5,896 bases of DNA from NCBI GenBank assembly GCA_002697475.1, contig NZVW01000159.1, forward strand, positions 1 to 5,896, read 5' to 3'. This document shows positions 1 through 5,896 of the stretch, piece by piece; the stretch's first letter is position 1, and each line of letters starts with the position of its first letter. The stretch comes from Aquimarina sp. GTDB lineage: Bacteria; Bacteroidota; Bacteroidia; Flavobacteriales; Flavobacteriaceae. A program made the translations under genes and the position numbers. Under the pieces are notes generated by a model. That model saw only the letters and a list, made by a program, of their open reading frames with translations. It did not search any database and was not told the origin of the DNA.

Positions 1-243
1 CTTATTTTTTCGATAATTTTCTCTTAACATCCTTTTAATTCTATTTCGATCTACTGCTTTTTTAAAATTCTTTTTACTCACAGAAAAAGCAGCTTTAATA
101 ATAGGAGAGTCAGTATTTAAAAATTGGGCTTTTCTATAGAACATCCTTACCGGGAATGCCGAAATAGATTTTCCTTCCTGAAAAATCAAGGATATTTCCT
201 TAGCGCTTTTTAGCTTTTCTATTTTATTAAGTGATTGATTCAT
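1..243 (-). CDS. rnpA: Ribonuclease P protein component, 5' part (runs off the left edge)
   Basis: This is the protein subunit of RNase P. It assists the catalytic RNA in removing 5' leaders from precursor tRNAs in the cytoplasm. The reading frame starts at the ATG complementary to 241-243 and stays open for 81 codons to the window edge. The family is usually about 115-130 residues, so roughly a third is missing. The family signature is clear: KKAVDRNRIKRMLRE at residues 61-75 contains the RNR-x-KR basic helix that contacts the RNA. It is preceded by a typical 'AAFSVSKK' strand (residues 51-58) and a basic N-terminus (LNKIEKLKSAKEI). rpmH, the usual upstream partner in many bacteria, is absent; the upstream neighbour is a peptidase gene on the same strand, separated by a strong terminator. 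No Shine-Dalgarno sequence is visible, which is normal for Bacteroidetes. No convincing promoter was found in the 40 or so bases between the terminator and the start codon. Confidence 0.95.
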   Translation of the reverse strand, partial: MNQSLNKIEKLKSAKEISLIFQEGKSISAFPVRMFYRKAQFLNTDSPIIKAAFSVSKKNFKKAVDRNRIKRMLRENYRKNK

Positions 244-278
244 TTAGGGCTAAAATAAGCACTTATCATAAATTATTT

Positions 279-314
279 AAAAAAATAAGGTTTTGAAAAC
301 TTCAAAACCTTATT
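279..314 (-). terminator. Intrinsic terminator of the hydrolase operon
   Basis: A perfect 14-bp inverted repeat (284-297 AATAAGGTTTTGAA, 301-314 TTCAAAACCTTATT) has a 3-base loop. Read on the minus strand it is followed directly by a run of T residues (complement of 279-285). It begins 23 bases after the stop codon of the M1 peptidase gene, so it ends the operon transcribed from the right. On the plus strand no T-run follows the hairpin, so it should work in one direction only. It also separates rnpA from the operon. Confidence 0.88.
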
Positions 315-337
315 GCTTGATTTGTAAATAAATCTTT

Positions 338-2176
338 TTAATTCTTAAATCTGTTGTTTGAGTTATTAACATCAGCCATTAAGCCAGAAGGATCTATTAC
401 AATTGATTTGATTTCAGACTTAGACTTGGATAAGCTGATAGTAAAATCTGGATTGGTCCAAGGCCAGTCTTCCAATTGGATTCTTTTTATGGATGTTTCG
501 TTTGGTTTTTCACCTCGCATCATTCGTAGAGGTATATAATACAATTCCTTAGATCCATCATTGTACTCCACAACTAAATCGATAGGCATTGGCATTAACC
601 CTATTCTTTCCAGGTTAATTTCTGTTGTACCATTTTTATCTTCTACGCCTTTTATCCCATAATCAATACTAGCAGTAGTTTGAGTCCAATCTACTAAATA
701 CCAGTCTAATTGAATTCCTGATATTTTTTCGGCAATTCTTTTAAAGTCGTTAGGAGTAGGATGTTTAAATTTCCAATCATTAAAATATCTATGAATAGTC
801 TTACTCAGGTTTTCATTACCAATTATATATTCTAACTGAGATAGAAAAACGGCTCCTTTGGCATAGGCAGAAGCTCCGTAAGCAGCATTTCTTTCATAGT
901 GATCTGCTTGTGTTGATTGAGGCTGTTCGATTCCTGAATTTGCTAACTGAACATACCCATTAGTCATACCTGACATTGGGTTTGCTCTGTTTTGATTCAT
1001 AATCTCATCCATAGCTAAAGTTGAAATATAAGAGGTAAAACCTTCATCCATCCACTCATGCTTAGCTTCATTGGTTGCGAGTATGTGCTGAAACCAAACA
1101 TGAGCCATTTCGTGAGCTGTTACACCTACCAGACTTCCAAAATCTCTTTCACCAGTAATTAGTGTACACATAGCATACTCCATACCACCATCTCCTCCTT
1201 GAATGATTGAATACTGATCGTAAGGATACTTACCGATATGCTTACTGAAATATTGCATTAATTCTACTGATTTTGATTGTAGATTTTTCCAGTTTTCAAT
1301 TATTTCTGGGTTGTTTTTATATAAAAAATGCAAATCCGGTCCGTCTGGCACCTTTACAGTATCGTGTATATATTCCGGGTCAGCTGCCCAAGTAAAATCA
1401 TGAACATTAGGAGCTACAAAATGCCAAGAAAGTTTTTTCTTTTTCTTATGGTTAACTTCTGCGCCTTCTGGTTGATAGCCATAACCAATCTCATCAGGGT
1501 TTTGTAAATATCCAGAACCACCTATTACATAGTTTTTATCAATAGTTATGGTAACATCGTAATTACCCCACACTCCGTGAAATTCTCTTGCTATGTATGG
1601 ATCTGCATGCCACCCTTCAAAATCATATTCTGCCATTTTAGGATACCACTGCGTCATTGATAAGGCTACGCCCTCATCATTATTTCTACCGGATCTGCGT
1701 ATCTGAACGGGAACCTGACCTGTAAAATCCATTTTGAAAGAAACTTTTTCTCCGGGGATTATGGGTTTATCCAATTTAACCTCTAATACAGTTCCAGCAA
1801 CTTCAAAATTTAAAGACTTTCCATTTTGCGTCAGCGAACTAACTTTCAAGAAACCAATTTCATCAGGCTTAAGTTTACTTATTCTGTCCATAACCCGTGG
1901 ATCTGGATCCGGAAGATTTCTGGATCTTACATCCATTTCACTTTCAGGCTGAAAAGCATTAAAATACAAATGATAAAACACCTGATTTAAAGTATCAGGT
2001 GAGTTGTTTGTATATACCAATTCTTGCTCACCAGAGTACTGAAAGGTATTGACATCCATGTCAATATTCATTTTGTAGTCAACTTGTTGTTGCCAGTAGC
2101 AAGTGTTATTTTGAGCTTTGGAAGAGTATGCTACACTGACTAGCATAATCCCTAAAACAATTTTTTTGATCATCAT
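338..2176 (-). CDS. Exported M1-family zinc metallopeptidase (aminopeptidase-like)
   Basis: This is a predicted zinc-dependent peptidase of the M1 (gluzincin) family, most likely an aminopeptidase trimming peptides outside the cytoplasm. It has 612 residues. A signal peptide covers about residues 1-21: Lys-Lys, a hydrophobic core, then SKA with probable cleavage before Gln22. Residues about 30-260 look like the beta-rich N-terminal M1 domain. The catalytic part contains GGMEY (330-334), in the place of the classical GxMEN exopeptidase motif, then HEMAH (355-359). The third zinc ligand is Glu378 in DEGF, at exactly the HExxH-x18-E spacing. Tyr433 and Tyr438 in YGASAYAKG match the spacing of Tyr378 and Tyr383 of leukotriene A4 hydrolase, the second being the transition-state tyrosine. 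All catalytic residues are therefore present. About 110 residues of beta-rich C-terminal sequence follow; there is no long helical domain as in PepN and no obvious type IX sorting domain. Two adjacent ATGs (2174-2176 and 2171-2173) could start it. It lies 5 bases after the S8 protease gene and is last in the operon. The family is certain; the substrate is unknown. Confidence 0.93.
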   Translation of the reverse strand: MMIKKIVLGIMLVSVAYSSKAQNNTCYWQQQVDYKMNIDMDVNTFQYSGEQELVYTNNSPDTLNQVFYHLYFNAFQPESEMDVRSRNLPDPDPRVMDRISKLKPDEIGFLKVSSLTQNGKSLNFEVAGTVLEVKLDKPIIPGEKVSFKMDFTGQVPVQIRRSGRNNDEGVALSMTQWYPKMAEYDFEGWHADPYIAREFHGVWGNYDVTITIDKNYVIGGSGYLQNPDEIGYGYQPEGAEVNHKKKKKLSWHFVAPNVHDFTWAADPEYIHDTVKVPDGPDLHFLYKNNPEIIENWKNLQSKSVELMQYFSKHIGKYPYDQYSIIQGGDGGMEYAMCTLITGERDFGSLVGVTAHEMAHVWFQHILATNEAKHEWMDEGFTSYISTLAMDEIMNQNRANPMSGMTNGYVQLANSGIEQPQSTQADHYERNAAYGASAYAKGAVFLSQLEYIIGNENLSKTIHRYFNDWKFKHPTPNDFKRIAEKISGIQLDWYLVDWTQTTASIDYGIKGVEDKNGTTEINLERIGLMPMPIDLVVEYNDGSKELYYIPLRMMRGEKPNETSIKRIQLEDWPWTNPDFTISLSKSKSEIKSIVIDPSGLMADVNNSNNRFKN

Positions 2177-2181
2177 ATAAA

Positions 2182-3864
2182 TTATTTAGACAATTGAGAT
2201 GCCATAATGAAGGCGTTGTACATATTCACCATTTTTCCAGACTTAGATAAATTGCTAAAGGCATCTGTATCTTGAGCCTCTCCTCCTATAATTACCTGAG
2301 TTTTTACCGCTAGTCCACTATCCATTAAAATCTTTTTAACCTCTGAAGCTTTCAGTTTAGGATAATACGAACGAATCATAGCTGCTACACCAGCAACAGC
2401 AGGAGCTGCCATTGAAGTTCCTTGAAGATATTCATAAGAATTATTAGGTGTGGTAGACCAAATTTTTACTCCCGGAGCAAAAGCATCTACATTACTTTTA
2501 CCATAATTAGAAAAATCTGCAACCAGATTTGAACCATATTTGTAGTTTAATGCTCCAATGGTAATAAAATTATCAGCTATTTCGGATATATTATCAGTTT
2601 GATCGTTAGGATATGTAGCTTTTTCGTCCAGATTATATGCTTCGTTACCAGCGGCGTTTACTATCAGAACATCATTTTCTGCAGCATATTTAATAGCATC
2701 ACGAACCCAGTCCGGGTGTGTGGAGAAATATTTACCAAAACTAGTATTGATAACTTTAGCACCATTGTCTACAGCATACCTTATTGCTAAAGCTATATCT
2801 TTATCATATTCATCACCATCAGGAACCGCTCTGATAGCCATTATCTGTACATTTTGGGCAACACCATTTAGACCAACTTTGTTATTTCTTTCTGCAGCTA
2901 TAATACCCGCAACGTGGGTTCCGTGTTTGATACCTTCTTTTTTAGGATCAGGTCCCATAACGTTATTGTTTCCATAATCTTTATCAGTCAGATCATCCAC
3001 ATTATCGCCTACGGGAGTTCTACCATCAAATTCAAGATTAAGATTATAGTTAAGTTGCCCTGTAAAATACTCTATACCCTCGTTTAGATTTTTAATAAGA
3101 TCTGGTATACCTTCTCCTGGATTTAAAAATCCAAACATTTGTGATAAGAAAGCTACGTGCTGTTGCATTTCAACACTTTCTGCCTGGATACCCAGCAACT
3201 CTTTTTGAGTATAGTCTTCTTTACCTAGAATTGATTTTACTTTTTCGTGTGAAATTTTAGCTTGGTTTAAGATTTGCTCATATTGGTTCTTGTTACCCAG
3301 TGCTTCCTGATATTCTTTCTGATATTCAGCTTTAGCCTCTAGATAAACCTGATATTGATCGCGCTGATTTGCTTCAATATTAGCAAGATTTTTTCCTTCA
3401 AATTGCTTTTGATATTTTTTTACAATTCTTACAAATTCTAAATTTTCGTGTTCTGATTCTCCTAAGAAGTTCCAACCATGGATATCATCTATATACCCAT
3501 TATTATCATCATCTTTACCATTATTAGGAACTTCATCTGTATTTTTCCATACAACACCATCAAGATCCTCGTGCTCTATATCAACACCACTATCGATTAC
3601 TCCAACAATAACCGTATTTCCTTGACGACTCTTAATAATTTCATTATAAGTCTTATAAACACTCATTCCCGGAACAGTGTCTGTTACAAGATCAAATGAC
3701 CCCCAGGCTTTTAATTGGCTATCCGTTAACTCTATATTTTTTAAAGGTACAGCATCAATATTTTCGATAGGAGTTGAGATAAGTACAGGAGCACCTCCAC
3801 CACAACTAATTAACGATACGGTTGTAATACCAAGTAATAGTAATTTATTAATTTTAGTTATCAT
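2182..3864 (-). CDS. Lipoprotein subtilisin-like serine protease (S8) with a large insertion in the catalytic domain
   Basis: This is a predicted endoprotease of the subtilase family (S8, subtilisin-like), 560 residues, anchored by lipid outside the cytoplasm. The N-terminus is a lipoprotein signal: a basic start, a hydrophobic stretch and the lipobox LISC with Cys21, followed by GGG. The acidic surface-export signal often found after the Cys in Bacteroidetes surface lipoproteins is missing, so a periplasmic face is slightly more likely (inference). The full catalytic set is visible: Asp91 (VIDSGVDIEHEDL), His314 (HGTHVAG), the oxyanion-hole Asn407 (NAAGNEA) and Ser484 (GTSMAAPAVAG). Residues 118-127 (DDDNNGYIDD) form an acidic loop resembling a calcium site. 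Asp and His are about 220 residues apart, against about 30 in subtilisin. The extra residues (about 135-300) are rich in Lys, Glu, Gln and Tyr and look helical or coiled-coil. There is no recognisable inhibitor-type propeptide; only about 60 residues lie between the lipid anchor and the catalytic domain. The gene begins 5 bases after the MBL-fold gene and ends 5 bases before the M1 gene. The substrate is unknown. Confidence 0.94.
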   Translation of the reverse strand: MITKINKLLLLGITTVSLISCGGGAPVLISTPIENIDAVPLKNIELTDSQLKAWGSFDLVTDTVPGMSVYKTYNEIIKSRQGNTVIVGVIDSGVDIEHEDLDGVVWKNTDEVPNNGKDDDNNGYIDDIHGWNFLGESEHENLEFVRIVKKYQKQFEGKNLANIEANQRDQYQVYLEAKAEYQKEYQEALGNKNQYEQILNQAKISHEKVKSILGKEDYTQKELLGIQAESVEMQQHVAFLSQMFGFLNPGEGIPDLIKNLNEGIEYFTGQLNYNLNLEFDGRTPVGDNVDDLTDKDYGNNNVMGPDPKKEGIKHGTHVAGIIAAERNNKVGLNGVAQNVQIMAIRAVPDGDEYDKDIALAIRYAVDNGAKVINTSFGKYFSTHPDWVRDAIKYAAENDVLIVNAAGNEAYNLDEKATYPNDQTDNISEIADNFITIGALNYKYGSNLVADFSNYGKSNVDAFAPGVKIWSTTPNNSYEYLQGTSMAAPAVAGVAAMIRSYYPKLKASEVKKILMDSGLAVKTQVIIGGEAQDTDAFSNLSKSGKMVNMYNAFIMASQLSK

Positions 3865-3869
3865 ATGTT

Positions 3870-4730
3870 TTAATTAAAAATTTCGGCACAGCTAAAGGTT
3901 TGATCTAAACGAACTCCTTTTTCCGTGTGTTTTACAGTAATTATTTCATTATGAGCATCATGTTCCAGGAACAAATAATACCCTTCATCAGCTGCTTTAT
4001 TTAAAAACTTTTCTTTCTCGGTAAGTGTTAATAATGGACGCGTGTCATACCCCATAACATAAGGTAAAGGTATATGACCAACTGTAGGTAACAAATCTGC
4101 CATAAAAACAATAGTTTTGTCCTTATACCTTATATGAGGAATCATTTGTTTTTCTGTGTGACCATCAACAAACAATATATCAAAACCTAACTCTTCTGAT
4201 GATGATAAATCATTACCATCCCTGCTTATAAGATGAAGCTGCCCGCTATCTTCAATAGGCAAAATGTTTTCTTTTAAAAAGGATGCTTTTTCTCTGGGGT
4301 TGGGGTTTGTAGCCCAATCCCAATGGTTTTGATTACTCCATATACGTGCATTTTTGAATGCTAATTCATAACCGGTTTTATCAGAGTTCCAGGTAACCAC
4401 TCCACCACAATGGTCAAAATGAAGATGGGTTATAAAGACATCTGTAATATCGTCACTATGAAATCCAGCAGTATTTAAGGACTTATTCAGATCCTCATCA
4501 CCCCACAAGGAGTAATAGCTAAAAAATTTCTCAGATTGTTTATTGCCCATTCCTGCGTCAATGAGTATGAGTTTATTATCTCTTTCTATGAGCAAACATC
4601 TTGCCGCAATATCAATAAGATTATTTTGGTCTGCAGGATTAGTTTTGTTCCATAACACTTTAGGAACCACACCAAACATTGCACCTCCGTCTAGTTTAAA
4701 ATTTCCAGCTTTAATAGGGTATAAATGCAT
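3870..4730 (-). CDS. Metallo-beta-lactamase-fold hydrolase, YtnP/AHL-lactonase-like
   Basis: This is a cytoplasmic (no signal peptide) dinuclear metal hydrolase of the metallo-beta-lactamase superfamily, 286 residues. The metal ligands are all visible: HLHFDH (102-107), His191 in VDGHTEK, Asp212 in FMADLLPT, and His257 in LEHDAH. The Asp-to-His spacing of 45 is close to that of the AHL lactonase AiiA (44). The N-terminal GGAMFGVVPKVLW (15-27), the LIDAGMG strand-loop (56-62) and MADLLPT...YVMGYD (210-228) resemble, from memory, the Bacillus lactonase YtnP and related 'MBL fold metallo-hydrolases'. The tyrosine that AiiA carries three residues after its bridging Asp is not present here (Pro215). 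A lactonase or other ester-type hydrolase is therefore possible but unproven. It is the first gene of the three-gene operon. Its start is the ATG at 4728-4730; no Shine-Dalgarno sequence is seen. A candidate promoter lies just upstream. The fold and metal site are secure; the substrate is not. Confidence 0.92.
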   Translation of the reverse strand: MHLYPIKAGNFKLDGGAMFGVVPKVLWNKTNPADQNNLIDIAARCLLIERDNKLILIDAGMGNKQSEKFFSYYSLWGDEDLNKSLNTAGFHSDDITDVFITHLHFDHCGGVVTWNSDKTGYELAFKNARIWSNQNHWDWATNPNPREKASFLKENILPIEDSGQLHLISRDGNDLSSSEELGFDILFVDGHTEKQMIPHIRYKDKTIVFMADLLPTVGHIPLPYVMGYDTRPLLTLTEKEKFLNKAADEGYYLFLEHDAHNEIITVKHTEKGVRLDQTFSCAEIFN

Positions 4731-4749
4731 AGCAAATATTTAATCTTTG

Positions 4750-4782
4750 CAAAATAGAAAAAAGCGATTCATTAAGATTCAA
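4750..4782 (-). promoter_or_regulatory. Candidate Bacteroidetes-type promoter of the hydrolase operon
   Basis: On the minus strand TATTTTG (complement of 4750-4756) resembles the Bacteroidetes -7 element TAnnTTTG with one base missing. A TTG (complement of 4780-4782) lies 23 bases upstream, at the upper end of the usual range for the -33 element. Transcription would start around 4743-4745, giving a leader of about 12-15 bases before the MBL-fold gene. The match is imperfect and the region is AT-rich, so this is a suggestion only. Confidence 0.35.
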
Positions 4783-4799
4783 TTTTTTAACTTTTTAAC
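4766..4799. repeat. Two short direct repeats in and beside the candidate promoter
   Basis: GATTCA occurs at 4766-4771 and again at 4776-4781, a period of exactly 10 bases, so both copies would lie on the same face of the helix between the candidate -33 and -7 elements. Immediately beyond, the 8-base unit TTTTTAAC is repeated in perfect tandem (4784-4791, 4792-4799). The repeats are plain in the sequence. That they bind a regulator or act as an upstream A-tract element is inference, and chance is possible in such AT-rich DNA. Confidence 0.5.
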
Positions 4800-4805
4800 A
4801 ATTTC

Positions 4806-4823
4806 AGTTTTAACTATAAAACT
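4806..4823. repeat. Short inverted repeat in the divergent intergenic region
   Basis: AGTTTTA and TAAAACT form a perfect 7-bp inverted repeat around the 4-base centre ACTA, near the middle of the 222-base gap between the divergent operon and the antiporter gene. It could be an operator for either direction, but it is short, contains one G/C pair per arm and has no T-run, so it is not a terminator. The rest of the gap (4824-4952) is AT-rich and I see no clear promoter for the antiporter there. Confidence 0.3.
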
Positions 4824-4952
4824 TACTGTAAAGCTTGGAGGACTCAATATTATACACAAAGAACCAGTATTTAGTTATAGAAAACAAAACATACCTTAGG
4901 TAATTCTAAAAAAATTACGATCTTTCATTTTTTAAACAAACAATTTTAAAAA

Positions 4953-5896
4953 ATGTTAGAGTTAGCCGGTATTATTATATTAGGAATTTTGGCACAATGG
5001 GTAGCATGGAAATTTAAAATTCCGGCGATACTTCCTTTAATTTTAATAGGATTATTGGTGGGTCCTTTTGCTACACTTTTTACAGAAGATAACACAAAGC
5101 TTATTGAGCCTATATGGAATGGAAAAAACGGGTTATTCCCTGGAGAAAGTCTGTTTTACTTTGTGTCATTAGCAATTGGAATAATTCTGTTTGAAGGCGG
5201 GTTAACACTAAGAAGAAGTGAAATCCTGAATGTAGGTCCGGTAATATTAAAGTTGATCACTTTAGGTGCGGCAGTAACTTTTTTTGGTGCTGGATTTGCT
5301 GCGCATTTTGTTTTTGGACTAAGTTGGCCAATTTCGTTTTTATTCTCTTCATTGATAATTGTAACTGGCCCTACAGTTATAACCCCTATATTAAGAAATA
5401 TACCTTTGAAAAAGGATGTTTCAGCAATTTTAAAATGGGAGGGTATTTTAATTGATCCTATAGGGGCTTTAGTTGCGGTCTTGGTATTTGAGTTCATCAG
5501 TGTTGGTGAAGGTAAAGAATACACTTTAACTGCTATGATGGAATTTGGCAAAGTTGTATTGTTTGGCCTCACATTTGGCTTCACATTTGCACACGGTCTT
5601 GCATTTGCTATTAAAAGAAAAATAATACCTCATTATTTGCTTAATGTTTTTACACTGGCTTCCGTCCTTGCTGTATTTGTACTTTCAGATCTTTTTGCTC
5701 ACGAGTCTGGTTTACTTTCAGTAGTAATAATGGGTATGGTTTTAGGAAACACTAATTTGCCAAACATTGATGAATTACTTTATTTTAAAGAATCTTTAAG
5801 TGTATTATTGATTTCCATACTTTTCATACTGTTGGCTGCTAATATTAATATGGAAGATCTAAAGTTGGTGTATAATTGGAATGAAGTAGCTCTTTT
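4953..5896 (+). CDS. CPA1/NhaP-type cation:proton antiporter, N-terminal part (runs off the right edge)
   Basis: This is an inner-membrane antiporter predicted to exchange Na+ or K+ for protons (monovalent cation:proton antiporter family 1), for pH and salt homeostasis. The frame opens at the ATG at 4953-4955 and is uninterrupted for 314 codons to the window edge. The leader is A-rich (AATTTTAAAAA before the ATG) with no Shine-Dalgarno sequence. The protein is very hydrophobic, with about nine visible membrane segments, for example near residues 4-19, 23-42, 66-80, 97-120, 126-147, 165-183, 198-220, 228-248 and 282-297. Family motifs include ILFEGGLTLR (78-87), VTGPTVITPILR (137-148), WEGILIDPIGAL (162-173) and ESGLLSVVIMGMVLGN (251-266). 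Asp168 probably corresponds to the cation-binding Asp of the classical ND motif, but the residue before it is Ile, and TGP stands where other family members have TDP. Proteins of this subgroup often carry a C-terminal TrkA-N-like regulatory domain; that part lies outside the window. It is divergent from the hydrolase operon and probably functionally separate. Confidence 0.92.
   Translation, partial: MLELAGIIILGILAQWVAWKFKIPAILPLILIGLLVGPFATLFTEDNTKLIEPIWNGKNGLFPGESLFYFVSLAIGIILFEGGLTLRRSEILNVGPVILKLITLGAAVTFFGAGFAAHFVFGLSWPISFLFSSLIIVTGPTVITPILRNIPLKKDVSAILKWEGILIDPIGALVAVLVFEFISVGEGKEYTLTAMMEFGKVVLFGLTFGFTFAHGLAFAIKRKIIPHYLLNVFTLASVLAVFVLSDLFAHESGLLSVVIMGMVLGNTNLPNIDELLYFKESLSVLLISILFILLAANINMEDLKLVYNWNEVAL

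Noticed and set aside
1433..1447. Run of lysine codons (residues 244-248 of the M1 protein) as a possible frameshift site
   Set aside because: The frame is intact on both sides and the flanking sequence aligns with one continuous M1 protein, so no slippage is needed.
2599..2977. Overlapping plus-strand open frames of 63 and 85 codons
   Set aside because: They are antisense to the conserved catalytic region of the S8 protease and show no family resemblance or plausible start context.
4543..4743. A 66-codon plus-strand open frame extending past the start of the MBL-fold gene
   Set aside because: It is almost entirely antisense to the conserved N-terminus of the MBL-fold gene and has the look of a shadow frame.
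4741..4749. TAATCTTTG on the plus strand as a promoter -7 element for the antiporter
   Set aside because: It has one base too many compared with TAnnTTTG, lacks a well-placed TTG, and is over 200 bases from the antiporter start.
4900..4918. Small inverted repeat GTAATT / AATTAC upstream of the antiporter
   Set aside because: Only 6-bp AT-rich arms with a 7-base loop; expected by chance in this composition, and no T-run follows.
5156..5584. A 142-codon open frame on the minus strand
   Set aside because: It lies wholly inside the antiporter gene in antisense; its translation is low-complexity (Pro, Asn, Lys, Ile) with no recognisable domain, while the plus-strand frame has strong family motifs.

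Overview
The window is AT-rich. It has A-rich leaders without Shine-Dalgarno sequences, Bacteroidetes-style signal peptides and protein families typical of that phylum. It looks like ordinary chromosome of a marine or environmental Flavobacteriia-type Bacteroidetes. Nothing points to a plasmid, phage, insertion sequence or CRISPR array, and no tRNA or rRNA gene was seen.

Layout: the left edge holds the start of rnpA (RNase P protein) on the minus strand. Next comes a strong intrinsic terminator for the operon that ends just before rnpA. That operon fills 338-4730 and is also on the minus strand. In transcription order it contains a cytoplasmic metallo-beta-lactamase-fold hydrolase resembling YtnP/AHL-lactonase-type enzymes, a lipoprotein subtilisin-like (S8) protease with a large helical insertion inside its catalytic domain, and an exported M1-type zinc metallopeptidase. 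Both junctions inside the operon have 5-base gaps, so the three genes are almost certainly co-transcribed. A 222-base divergent intergenic region (4731-4952) follows, with a candidate promoter and short direct and inverted repeats. The right edge holds the first 314 residues of a CPA1-type (NhaP-like) cation:proton antiporter on the plus strand.

How the genes may work together: the S8 lipoprotein and the M1 enzyme both have export signals, and neither has an obvious type IX secretion C-terminal domain. A periplasmic or outer-membrane-associated pair is plausible, with an endoprotease making peptides and a metallopeptidase trimming them. The MBL-fold enzyme has no signal peptide and its link to the pair is unknown. 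rnpA and the antiporter are probably only neighbours. I found no convincing new system. The most interesting points are the coiled-coil-like insertion between the catalytic Asp and His of the S8 protease, the conserved-looking three-hydrolase operon, and the repeats around its promoter.
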